This document shows positions 1 through 7,135 of a stretch of DNA of 17,932 nucleotides, piece after piece. This stretch comes from Alphaproteobacteria bacterium (GTDB lineage: Bacteria; Pseudomonadota; Alphaproteobacteria; Rhodobacterales; Rhodobacteraceae). Location: positions 1 through 17,932 of the forward strand of contig JAJRUE010000336.1 of assembly GCA_024277955.1 (NCBI GenBank), in the 5' to 3' direction. The position numbers and the translations under genes were made by a program. The stretch's first letter is position 1. Each line of letters begins with the position of its first letter. The notes under the pieces are model-generated. The model had not been told where the DNA came from, did not search any database, and was given only the letters and a program-made list of their open reading frames with translations.

Positions 1-18
1 CACGATTTTTTCCGACAT
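1..18 (-). CDS. Start of an unidentified gene, cut by the window edge
   Basis: Only the first six codons are visible, reading MSEKIV on the minus strand from an ATG at 18-16. A good ribosome binding site, GAGGAG, lies five bases upstream and overlaps the stop region of the mutarotase gene that precedes it. The gene is therefore very probably the third member of the leftward unit ATPase, mutarotase, then this gene. Its product cannot be identified from six residues. A dehydrogenase, aldolase or other catabolic enzyme would fit the context, but that is only inference. Confidence 0.6.
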
Positions 19-27
19 GAGCACTCC

Positions 28-480
28 TCAGGTTTCCGGCGGGATCACGCCCTTGCGCAGCATGAAACAGCCGTAAAACCGCCGTTCGCCGGTCTGGATC
101 ACGGCAAAGGCGTTTTTCGCCAGGTCGTAGAAGGCAAAGCGTTCGATCGACACCATCTGGCGCGGCGCCCCTTCGGCGGCGTCGATGACGGCCTGGACCT
201 CGGCCTGCACCTCGGGCACTTCGTCCGGCGCGCCCACCACCTCCATCCGGCCCGCGAAATCGTCCACGAACGTGTCCAGCGGCAGGACCGACAGGATCGC
301 CTCGACCGCATCGGCGCAGGTCAGGTTTTCCATTCTCAGCAACTCGCCCAGCACGGTTTCGCTGGCGATCGAGGCCGAGGGGAAATTCGTATCCGCAACG
401 ATCAGATAGTCGCCATGCCCCATCGAGCGCAGCGCGTATAGCACATCCGCGTTCAGCCGCGGGTCCAGACCTTTCAGCAT
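28..480 (-). CDS. fucU: RbsD/FucU-family sugar mutarotase, L-fucose mutarotase-like
   Basis: At 150 residues it is about the usual FucU length. FucU-family enzymes interconvert the anomers of L-fucose or related sugars in the cytoplasm, so that a dehydrogenase or isomerase receives the right form. Visible family marks are the MLKGL start, GHGDYLIVAD near residue 22 (with the catalytic His), a following NFP, RFAFYDLAKNAFAV near 114-127, and TGERRFYG followed by LRKGV at the C-terminus. It resembles FucU more than RbsD. One departure is that the Tyr-Gly-Asn usually seen near the end reads Tyr-Gly-Cys here. The start is preceded by GGGAGGAAG about ten bases upstream. It lies 45 bp downstream of the ABC ATPase on the same strand, and its stop region holds the ribosome binding site of the next gene. 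An aldose 1-dehydrogenase-like reductase at 9.9 kb is a logical partner. The true substrate is unknown. Confidence 0.9.
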   Translation of the reverse strand: MLKGLDPRLNADVLYALRSMGHGDYLIVADTNFPSASIASETVLGELLRMENLTCADAVEAILSVLPLDTFVDDFAGRMEVVGAPDEVPEVQAEVQAVIDAAEGAPRQMVSIERFAFYDLAKNAFAVIQTGERRFYGCFMLRKGVIPPET

Positions 481-525
481 TTCTCTTGCTTCCTCCCGAT
501 AAAGTTGCCGCCGTGCTACCAGCGG

Positions 526-1584
526 TCAGGAAATCCGTTTTCGCGTTTCCTGGTCGAATACGTGCACCTGCCCGACGCTCGGCATCAAGTGGACAGTTTG
601 CCCGACCTTGAAATCATGCCGCTCACGGAACACCGCGACCAGTTCGCGGCTTTCGTGTCTGAGAATCACGTGGGTCTCGGATCCTGTGGGCTCGATCACC
701 GCGATCTTGGCATCCAGACCGGCGTCGGCCAGTTCCAGGTTCTCGGGCCGTATGCCCGCAATCACCTTATGGCCGTCGCTCAGCCCGTCGAGCGGCACCG
801 GCAGCAGCGTGCCGGCGACCTCGACCCCGGGCCTTTCGCCGGTGCGCACCACCCCTTCCAGCATGTTCATCGCGGGCGAGCCGATGAAGCTGGCGACAAA
901 GACGTTCGCGGGCCGGTCGTACAGTTCAAGCGGAGAGCCGATCTGTTCGATATAGCCATCCTGCATGACCACGATCTTGTCGGCCATGGTCATCGCCTCG
1001 ATCTGGTCATGGGTGACGTAGACCGTGGTGGTGCCCAGGCGCTGGTGAAGCTCGCGAATCTCGCCACGCATCTGCACCCGCAGTTTGGCGTCGAGGTTGG
1101 AAAGCGGTTCGTCGAACAGGAAAACCTGCGGATCGCGCACGATCGCGCGCCCCATCGCCACCCGTTGACGCTGCCCGCCCGACAATGACCGGGGGTAGCG
1201 GTCCAGGTAAGGCTCCAGCCCAAGTATTTCGGCGGCCCTTGCGACGCGGGCCGAGATTTCGGCCTTGTCCATCTTGCGCATGCGCAGCGCGAAACCCATG
1301 TTCGCGCGCACCGTCTTGTGCGGGTAAAGCGCATAGTTCTGAAACACCAGTGCGATGTCGCGCTCGGCCGGCGGCAGGTTGTTCACAACGCGATCGCCGA
1401 TGCGGATCGTGCCGGCCGTCACCGCCTCGAGCCCCGCGATCATTCTGAGCAGCGTGGATTTCCCGCAACCCGACGGGCCGACAAGCACCACGAATTCGCC
1501 ATCGGCAATGTCGATGTCGATGCCGTGGATGACCTCGACGTCTCCGTATTTCTTGAAAATATTGGCAATTGTAACTTGGGCCAT
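526..1584 (-). CDS. Carbohydrate ABC transporter ATP-binding protein, MalK/UgpC type
   Basis: This 352-residue protein is the cytoplasmic motor of a CUT1-family sugar importer. Walker A is GPSGCGKST near 36-44, the Q-loop is FQNYALYPH with Gln82, the signature LSGGQ is at 134-138, Walker B VFLFDE is at 154-159 followed by the D-loop, and the switch His is His192 in VYVTHDQ. After about residue 240 comes the TOBE-type regulatory region found in MalK and UgpC. I chose the ATG at 1584 because GGGGGAG lies just upstream and the protein then begins MAQVTIANIFKKYG as in the family. An ATG 18 bases further upstream has poor translation signals. It diverges from the binding-protein and permease genes, with a shared promoter region and operator between them, so it almost certainly powers that importer. 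Automatic pipelines may call it UgpC, but nothing points to glycerol 3-phosphate. Confidence 0.95.
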   Translation of the reverse strand: MAQVTIANIFKKYGDVEVIHGIDIDIADGEFVVLVGPSGCGKSTLLRMIAGLEAVTAGTIRIGDRVVNNLPPAERDIALVFQNYALYPHKTVRANMGFALRMRKMDKAEISARVARAAEILGLEPYLDRYPRSLSGGQRQRVAMGRAIVRDPQVFLFDEPLSNLDAKLRVQMRGEIRELHQRLGTTTVYVTHDQIEAMTMADKIVVMQDGYIEQIGSPLELYDRPANVFVASFIGSPAMNMLEGVVRTGERPGVEVAGTLLPVPLDGLSDGHKVIAGIRPENLELADAGLDAKIAVIEPTGSETHVILRHESRELVAVFRERHDFKVGQTVHLMPSVGQVHVFDQETRKRIS

Positions 1585-1650
1585 TGCTCCCCCGTCCGGC
1601 ATTATCTTGCTTCACGATTACCCGATGGCGGATGGTCTGTCTATCGCCTA

Positions 1651-1679
1651 AACATACTAACATGTTAGATACTTGACAA
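1651..1679 (-). promoter_or_regulatory. Predicted promoter for the ATPase/mutarotase unit
   Basis: Reading leftward, the -35 box TTGTCA (1679-1674, 5 of 6 consensus positions) is followed by exactly 17 bases and then the -10 box TATGTT (1656-1651, 4 of 6). The spacer contains the whole CTAACATGTTAG palindrome, so a bound regulator would block or reshape this promoter. The prediction comes from sequence alone. Confidence 0.5.
1654..1668. promoter_or_regulatory. Candidate operator, near-identical copy at 9073-9087
   Basis: The sequence ATACTAACATGTTAG contains the perfect 12-bp palindrome CTAACATGTTAG (1657-1668). The same 15 bases occur in inverted orientation at 9073-9087 with one difference, also between divergent genes of this locus. 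A symmetric site repeated only in the two divergent promoter regions that I could find is what a dimeric sugar-responsive repressor (for example GntR, LacI or DeoR class) would use. No regulator gene is visible in the window. Confidence 0.65.
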
Positions 1680-1701
1680 CGTCACGCATCGCTGAGACTA
1701 T
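1673..1701 (+). promoter_or_regulatory. Predicted promoter for the binding-protein/permease unit
   Basis: TTGACA (1673-1678) matches the -35 consensus perfectly. After 17 bases comes GACTAT (1696-1701), a weak -10 box preceded by TGA in the extended -10 position. The -35 box shares almost all its bases with the opposing -35 box, because TTGACAA reads as TTGTCAA on the other strand. The palindromic operator ends four bases upstream of it. The leader to the chosen start codon would be about 135 nt. Confidence 0.5.
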
Positions 1702-1842
1702 CGCCGCATCAAACAGGAAACACACGCAAAACCAAGACCCGGACAGGCGGGTGATTTGGTGGGCACGGGAAACCTGCGCGTCTCCGTGATTCGCGGCGTG
1801 CGGAGTTATGGCGGAACTATTGCACTTTGGGAGGATGAGATA

Positions 1843-3483
1843 ATGAGAGTCGACATTTACAATCAAATGATGCGCGGCCAGATGAGCCGGCGCTCAATGA
1901 TGAAGGGCATGGCCAGCGTCGGCGCCATGTCGGCAATGGGTGGCGTGGCCACCGGCATCGGGGTGACCCCCGCTTGGGCCGGATCCGATATTCGATCCGC
2001 GATCCTCAAGGTCCCTGGCGTGGGCATGGGTTCCCCCACCGACGCTGACTGGCAGAAGGTCGGGGAAATGACCCTTGGGCCAACCAGGGAGGTGGTTCAA
2101 GAGGGCGAGTTTGCCGGCGTCGAGCTGACCTTCATGGGGCTCAACAACCAGAACCTGCACAATTTCCTGTTCCGGGGCTTCCTGAAACCCTGGGAAAAAT
2201 ACACCGGCGCCAAGATCAAGTGGATCGACCTTGCACAGGCCGACTATAACGCACGCCTGCAACAGTCGATCGCCACCGGCACCGTCGATTTCGACATCAT
2301 CGAGATGGGCGCTCCGTTCGAAGGCGACGTGCTGGGCAAGGGACTGGCCTCGGAGATGCCCGACTGGGTGAAAAAGGTCATCGACATGGACGACTATGTT
2401 GACTACCTCAAGGCGCCGGTCGGCACCTGGGGCGGCAAGACCTACCGTGTTTCCATCGACGGCGACTGCCACACCTTTGCCTATCGCAAGGACTATTTCG
2501 GCGAAGGGTCGCTGACCGGGCGCGATGTGCCCAAGACCTGGCAGGAAGTCGACGAGGTGACCAAGGCGCTCAAGGGCAAGACCGATCCGCTGACCGGGCT
2601 CGATGCCTACGGCTACCTCGACCCGCTCAAGGGATGGGGCGGCTTTGGCTTCTATTTCCTCGAAAACCGCGCCACGGCTTACGTCAAGATACCCGGCGAT
2701 CCGGCGTGGCTGTTCGAACCGGACACCATGAAGCCGATGGTCAACAACCCCGGCTGGGTGCAGGCGATCCAGGACGTTTTCGACCTGATCGACGCAGGCG
2801 CCTACCCTGCCGACCAGATCAACGCCGACCCCGGCACTACGGCCTTTCAGCAGTTCCTTGCCGGCACCGGGTCAATGCTGATGTGGTGGGGCGATGTGGG
2901 TTCGAGCGCACGCACGTCCGACACGTCAGTGGTGGGCGACGTGGTCGGCTTTGGCATCAACCGCGGCTCGGACCGGCGTTACAACGCGTCCACGGGCCAG
3001 TGGGAAAATGAATATAACGAAGCGCCCAACATGGCCTATATCGGCTGGGGCGTTTACGTCATGGCGACGGTCGACAGCGACAGCAAGAAGCACAAGGCAG
3101 CCTGGTCGGCGGCGGCGCATCTGGGTGGCAAGGACTTGTCGCTCTGGGCCTCGGCCTACCCGTCGGGCTTCCAGCCCTACCGCAACTCTCACTTCAACTA
3201 CGACGAATGGGAAGCGGCGGGTTATGACCGGGCCTATATCGCCAACTACCTCGGGTCGAACGGCGACAGCTACAACCCCCCGAACGCCGCGATCGAGCCG
3301 CGTATTCCGGGGATCTTCCAGTATTACTCGGTGGCCGAGGACGAACTGGCCAAGGGCTATGCCGGGCAATACAGCGGGGCGCAGGAAACGGCGGATGCCA
3401 TCGCCGCCGCCTGGGACAAGATCACCGACCAGATCGGCCGTGAAAGCCAGATCAAGCTCTACAAGGCCTCGCTGGGCATGTAG
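1843..3483 (+). CDS. Tat-exported ABC transporter solute-binding protein, carbohydrate type
   Basis: This 546-residue periplasmic protein captures the substrate and delivers it to the permease pair downstream. The start at 1843 is set by GGGAGG at 1829-1834, eight bases upstream. The reading frame stays open 29 codons further up, but that part looks unlike a signal region. The N-terminus has a twin-arginine motif, SRRSMMK with Arg16 and Arg17, a Gly/Ala/Met-rich hydrophobic stretch, and a likely cleavage site after AWA at residue 46, so export of the folded protein by Tat is predicted. The rest resembles family-1 extracellular binding proteins (Trp- and Tyr-rich, with GTWGGKTY and WWGDVGSS segments), but is longer than the usual 400-450 residues. 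It is the first gene of its unit and is followed by a strong stem-loop before the permeases. The ligand cannot be deduced; a sugar or sugar derivative is most likely. Confidence 0.92.
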   Translation: MRVDIYNQMMRGQMSRRSMMKGMASVGAMSAMGGVATGIGVTPAWAGSDIRSAILKVPGVGMGSPTDADWQKVGEMTLGPTREVVQEGEFAGVELTFMGLNNQNLHNFLFRGFLKPWEKYTGAKIKWIDLAQADYNARLQQSIATGTVDFDIIEMGAPFEGDVLGKGLASEMPDWVKKVIDMDDYVDYLKAPVGTWGGKTYRVSIDGDCHTFAYRKDYFGEGSLTGRDVPKTWQEVDEVTKALKGKTDPLTGLDAYGYLDPLKGWGGFGFYFLENRATAYVKIPGDPAWLFEPDTMKPMVNNPGWVQAIQDVFDLIDAGAYPADQINADPGTTAFQQFLAGTGSMLMWWGDVGSSARTSDTSVVGDVVGFGINRGSDRRYNASTGQWENEYNEAPNMAYIGWGVYVMATVDSDSKKHKAAWSAAAHLGGKDLSLWASAYPSGFQPYRNSHFNYDEWEAAGYDRAYIANYLGSNGDSYNPPNAAIEPRIPGIFQYYSVAEDELAKGYAGQYSGAQETADAIAAAWDKITDQIGRESQIKLYKASLGM

Positions 3484-3500
3484 GCTGGGCCATGAAAACA

Positions 3501-3526
3501 CCGGCCGCCGGACGCCCGGCGGTCGG
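3501..3526 (+). promoter_or_regulatory. Strong stem-loop between binding-protein and permease genes
   Basis: CCGGCCGCCGG (3501-3511) pairs with CCGGCGGTCGG (3516-3526) around an ACGC loop, giving 11 base pairs with one G-U. No T-run follows, so it is not a classical terminator. Placed just after the binding-protein stop, it is well suited to stabilise the upstream mRNA and make more binding protein than permease, as known for malE/malF-type operons. That role is inferred. Confidence 0.6.
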
Positions 3527-3561
3527 GGACGACTGACCAAAGGCAGGGCCACGAAAACACG

Positions 3562-4668
3562 ATGGCGGACCAGGGCGACCTTTTGCACGTTGTGACACCG
3601 GACAACGTGAGCGCGCGACGCATGGCGCTTGGCCGGGCATTGATCTGGGGTAGCGCGGGCATCATGTTCGCCGTCTTCATCGCGCTTTGGCTGGCCGAGC
3701 GCGGCACCTTGCCGAAATTCGCCGAAACCTGGCGCCCGGCGCTTTATGCCTACATCCTGTGGGCCGCCTGCCTGTGCATCGCCCAGGTGGTGATGCACGG
3801 TGAACAGGGCAAGCGCACGCTGTTCATCCTGCCGGCAGTGCTGTTTACGGTCGCGATGGTGGTTTTCCCGCTGCTTTTCGGGCTGACCATCGCCTTTTCC
3901 GACTGGAACCTCGCAAGCCCCGATGGCCGCCAGTTCAACGGGTTGGACAATATCCGCCAGATGTGGACCGACCCGTTTTACTGGAACGCCCTGAAAAACA
4001 TGGTCTATTACACGCTGGCGATCCTGGGCGAATACGTCATCGCCTTTGGCCTCGCGCTGTTGCTGAATTCGCAGATCCGGGCACAGAAATTCTTTCGCGT
4101 CGCTTTCCTGATGCCGCTCATGCTTTCGCCTGTCGCGGTAAGCTGGATGGTGGGCAAGTCGATGCTGGAGGTGCGTTTCGGGCCGATCGCGCGGCTGGCG
4201 CGCTGGCTGGGGTGGGACCACCCTTCGTTTTTCGGCACACCCGAGATTGCCCGCGCCACGATCATGGCGATGGATGCCTGGACCTTCATCCCCTTCATGA
4301 TGATCATGATCCTTGCCGGGCTGCAGGCAATCCCGAAAGAGGTGCAGGAAGCGGCCAGGGTGGATGGCGCATCGCCGATCCAGACGTTCTGGCAGGTCAC
4401 GTTTCCGCTGATGCTGCCGATCTCGATCTCGGCGATCCTGATCCGGATGATCTTCAAGCTGAAACTGGCCGATATCATCATCACCGTCACATCCGGCGGG
4501 CCGGGGGGCGCGACCGACAGCGTCACCAGCTTTATCTTCCGCGAGTATCGGGACCGGTCGAACGTCGGCTATGGCACGCTCTTGGCAATGGTCTACCTGG
4601 TGATCATCGTGATCGCGATCACGGTGTTCATGAAGCTGGTCGACCGCTGGATGAACCCGAGGTACTAG
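3562..4668 (+). CDS. ABC transporter permease, MalF type
   Basis: This 368-residue inner-membrane protein is one half of the import channel. It shows about eight hydrophobic segments, near residues 28-46, 58-78, 86-108, 150-172, 180-200, 232-254, 280-300 and 340-362. The cytoplasmic EAA loop, which docks with the ATPase, is at Glu263-Ala-Ala, with the Gly four residues on and a closing FPLMLP. Two extra N-terminal membrane spans before the conserved core are typical of MalF-like subunits. The ATG at 3562 follows a purine-rich AAAGGCAGGG, but at a long distance, so a later Met at 3622 cannot be excluded. It lies 78 bp after the binding-protein gene, behind a stem-loop, and one base before the next permease, so the two permeases are translated together. 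Confidence 0.93.
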   Translation: MADQGDLLHVVTPDNVSARRMALGRALIWGSAGIMFAVFIALWLAERGTLPKFAETWRPALYAYILWAACLCIAQVVMHGEQGKRTLFILPAVLFTVAMVVFPLLFGLTIAFSDWNLASPDGRQFNGLDNIRQMWTDPFYWNALKNMVYYTLAILGEYVIAFGLALLLNSQIRAQKFFRVAFLMPLMLSPVAVSWMVGKSMLEVRFGPIARLARWLGWDHPSFFGTPEIARATIMAMDAWTFIPFMMIMILAGLQAIPKEVQEAARVDGASPIQTFWQVTFPLMLPISISAILIRMIFKLKLADIIITVTSGGPGGATDSVTSFIFREYRDRSNVGYGTLLAMVYLVIIVIAITVFMKLVDRWMNPRY

Positions 4669-4669
4669 G

Positions 4670-5590
4670 ATGGCCGACGCGCAAGTATTCCACGACGGTG
4701 AAGCCGACCTGCGCCACAAGGCCGGCTGGCTGACGCGGCGTGCCGCGGTCTACGGCATCCTGATCCTGTGGGCGGTGATCTGTCTGTTCCCGATCTACTG
4801 GACGATCACAACGTCCTTCAAGATCGCCCCCGACGTGATGCGCGGCAACATGATCCCCTGGGTGGACTACACGCCGAAATGGCTGGGCTGGAAATCGCTG
4901 GGGCTGTCGCCGGATACGATTTTCGCCGAATCAACCGTGCGCGCCGAGTTCCTGAGCCGGATCACGAATTCCGCGAAATCGGCACTTGGCGCTTCGACGC
5001 TGGCGCTTGTCCTAGGCAGCACTGCCGCCTACGGGCTCAGCCGGTTCAACTACCGGTTCGGCTTCATGCGCAACCCCGACATTTCCTTTTTCTTCCTCAG
5101 CCAGTTGATCCTGCCGCCGGTGGTGCTCGCGCTGCCGTTTCTGGTGCTCTACAAGGAACTGGCGATGCTGGACACCACCATCGGGCTGATCCTGTTGTAC
5201 ACGCTCACGGTTCTGCCGATCGTCATCTGGATCATGCGCGATCAGTTCGCGTCGATCCCGGTCGAACTGGAGGAAGCGGCCCTGGTGGACGGGCTGTCGG
5301 TCTGGGGGGCATTCATCACCATCATCCTGCCGATCGCCCTGCCGGGGATGGTCGCCGCCTTCATCCTTTCGCTGGTGTTGACGTGGAACGAGTATTTCTT
5401 TGCAGCACTTCTGACCTCGACAGACGCCAAGACGCTGCCGGTGATGCTGGCCAGCCAGACCGGCAGTCAGGGGATCAACTGGTGGGCAATGGCGGCGCTG
5501 TCGACGGCGGCGATCCTGCCACTGGTGATCATTGGCGTGGTGCTGGAGCGCTACATCATCAAGGGGATGGCGGCGGGGGCTGTGAAATAG
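4670..5590 (+). CDS. ABC transporter permease, MalG type
   Basis: This 306-residue inner-membrane protein is the second half of the import channel. Hydrophobic segments lie near residues 26-46, 106-128, 140-165, 172-195, 218-243 and 272-296, the usual six. The EAA loop is EEAALVDG with Glu202-Ala-Ala and Gly208, followed by IILPIALP, which fits docking with the ATPase. A large periplasmic loop of roughly 50 residues follows the first span, a MalG feature. The ATG begins one base after the upstream permease stop (TAGGATG), which implies translational coupling. It is the last gene of the rightward unit; the convergent kinase gene ends 60 bp beyond it, with two hairpins between. Confidence 0.94.
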   Translation: MADAQVFHDGEADLRHKAGWLTRRAAVYGILILWAVICLFPIYWTITTSFKIAPDVMRGNMIPWVDYTPKWLGWKSLGLSPDTIFAESTVRAEFLSRITNSAKSALGASTLALVLGSTAAYGLSRFNYRFGFMRNPDISFFFLSQLILPPVVLALPFLVLYKELAMLDTTIGLILLYTLTVLPIVIWIMRDQFASIPVELEEAALVDGLSVWGAFITIILPIALPGMVAAFILSLVLTWNEYFFAALLTSTDAKTLPVMLASQTGSQGINWWAMAALSTAAILPLVIIGVVLERYIIKGMAAGAVK

Positions 5591-5591
5591 A

Positions 5592-5638
5592 CCGTTTTCT
5601 TTCAAAGAAAACGGCCCGAAATCTTTGAAAGATTTCGG
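5592..5638. terminator. Tandem hairpins, probable bidirectional terminator
   Basis: Two nearly back-to-back inverted repeats of 23 bases each fill the gap between convergent genes. The first (5592-5614) has arms CCGTTTTCTTT and AAAGAAAACGG around one base. The second (5616-5638) has arms CCGAAATCTTT and AAAGATTTCGG. Because each is symmetric and has T- and A-rich arms, they can form on transcripts from either side. No long T-run follows, so termination strength is uncertain. The location between two operon ends supports the call. Confidence 0.75.
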
Positions 5639-5649
5639 CGCGCGGCCGC

Positions 5650-7134
5650 TCACAGCGCGTGGGCAATATCCCTGGTCTGCTCATAAAGCGCCCGGAACAG
5701 CTTGTATTGCCTGTCATAGACCGGTTTCGGCGCGGCCCGCACCACCGCACTTTCCGGGTTCCATTTCGCAATATCGCCACGCCGGGCCGCGCCGATCGCC
5801 AGAGCCGCCAGAAAGGCGTCGCCATAGGACGCCCCAAACGTATTCTCGCACAAAATCTGGTCCTGCCGGCAGATATCCGATGTCGCCTGCAACCAGACCT
5901 CGTTCCGGGTTCCGCCACCCACGGCCAGCAGGCGGCGCGGTTCCTGGCCGGCCTCGGCAAAGGTCTCCATCACGTGATTGGTGCCAAAGGCAATCCCTTC
6001 GAGCACCGCGCGGAACATGTCGCCGCGCCCATGTGTCAGGTCCAGCCCAAAGAAACAACCCCGGGCTTTCGGGTCATGGACAGGTGTGCGTTCGCCGGAG
6101 AAATACGGCAGCACCAACAACCCCTTCGCTCCGGGCGGCGCGGCCCGCGCCTCGGCGGTAAGTGCTGCGAAGGCCTCTTTGCGCGGCAGTTCGCGGGCGA
6201 ACTGGTCGCGGAACCAGTGGGTAAGCGTGCCGCTGGTCGCCAGCCCGGCGAGTGCGGCATGCACTCCCGGGAACAGCCAGGGCGCATACCACAGCCGCGG
6301 ATCGCGCAGGCGCGTTTCCGTCAGCATGATCATGAAGATGGTTGATCCGTACATCATCATCATGTCGCCGCTTTCGCGCACCCCGACGCTGACCGCCTCG
6401 GCCGCCGCATCGATAGTGCCTGCCGTTACCGGCGTGCCTGATGCGAGCCCGGTTTGGGCGGCCGCCTCGGGCGTGATATGTCCGGCAATCTCGGTCGACC
6501 ACATCAGCCGGGGCAGCATGTCGAGCGGGGCAATGTCATCGGCCAGGCCAGTCGTCCAGTCCCGCCGCGACACATCGTAAAGCGGACTGAAGTTGGCTGC
6601 GGTGAAGTGATCGACCACATATTCGCCCGTCAGCCTGAAGACCAGGTAGCTGGACGCGTTCAGGATCTTCGCGGTTTTTGCGAAAACCTCGGGCCGGTTG
6701 CGACGCAGCCACAGGATTTTCGGCCCCACCGATTGCGAGGTCAGCGCGTTGCCGCAGCGATCGAGGATAACCTCGGCGCCGATGCGCGTCGTCAGTTCTT
6801 CGACCTCGGCCGCGGCGCGCCCGTCCACCCCGTAGAGCACCGCGTTCATCAAAGGTGCGCCGGACGCGTCCACCGGCAGCATGCAGGGGCCGATTGCGCT
6901 GCAGGCGACGCAGGTGATCTTGGCCGCATCGATACCGCTTGCCGCGAGCAGCGCCCTGGAGATGCTGGTGAAATCCGACCACCAGTCCTCATCCGCGCGA
7001 TGCTCGGCCCAGCCAGGTTGCGGCACGATCATTTCGTGCGGTTGCGCGGCGCTGGCGACCACGCGCCCGGACGCATCCACCAGAACGCCCTTTGATTCGA
7101 ACGTGCCGATGTCGATGCCCAGCGTATAACCCAT
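5650..7134 (-). CDS. FGGY-family carbohydrate kinase, xylulokinase-like
   Basis: This 494-residue enzyme would transfer phosphate from ATP to a sugar, ketose or polyol in the cytoplasm. The N-terminal phosphate-binding strand reads GIDIGTFESKG (6-16), then GWAEH near 41-45, LYGVDGRA with Asp104 and Arg106, AGTIDAAAEA with the probable catalytic base Asp242, and the C-terminal nucleotide-binding VGGGTRNEVW with its Gly triplet at 406-408. The spacing matches the two-domain FGGY fold, and all the landmarks are present. I chose the ATG at 7134 because the protein then opens at MGYTLGIDIGT. It follows the metallopeptidase stop as TGAGATG, one base apart, so translation is coupled. A start 57 bases upstream would overlap the previous gene. 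It is the last gene of its unit. The acceptor sugar cannot be told from sequence; xylulokinase or glycerol kinase names would be over-precise. Confidence 0.92.
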   Translation of the reverse strand: MGYTLGIDIGTFESKGVLVDASGRVVASAAQPHEMIVPQPGWAEHRADEDWWSDFTSISRALLAASGIDAAKITCVACSAIGPCMLPVDASGAPLMNAVLYGVDGRAAAEVEELTTRIGAEVILDRCGNALTSQSVGPKILWLRRNRPEVFAKTAKILNASSYLVFRLTGEYVVDHFTAANFSPLYDVSRRDWTTGLADDIAPLDMLPRLMWSTEIAGHITPEAAAQTGLASGTPVTAGTIDAAAEAVSVGVRESGDMMMMYGSTIFMIMLTETRLRDPRLWYAPWLFPGVHAALAGLATSGTLTHWFRDQFARELPRKEAFAALTAEARAAPPGAKGLLVLPYFSGERTPVHDPKARGCFFGLDLTHGRGDMFRAVLEGIAFGTNHVMETFAEAGQEPRRLLAVGGGTRNEVWLQATSDICRQDQILCENTFGASYGDAFLAALAIGAARRGDIAKWNPESAVVRAAPKPVYDRQYKLFRALYEQTRDIAHAL

Positions 7135-7135
7135 C

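Noticed and set aside
1756..1842. In-frame upstream extension of the binding-protein gene
   Set aside because: It would add 29 residues before the Tat signal and lacks a ribosome binding site, whereas the ATG at 1843 has GGGAGG at ideal spacing.
2926..4719. 597-codon open frame on the minus strand
   Set aside because: It is antisense to the clearly coding binding-protein and permease genes, its residues are Arg/His/Asp/Gln-rich without motifs, and it spans two genes. Long antisense frames are common in high-GC DNA.
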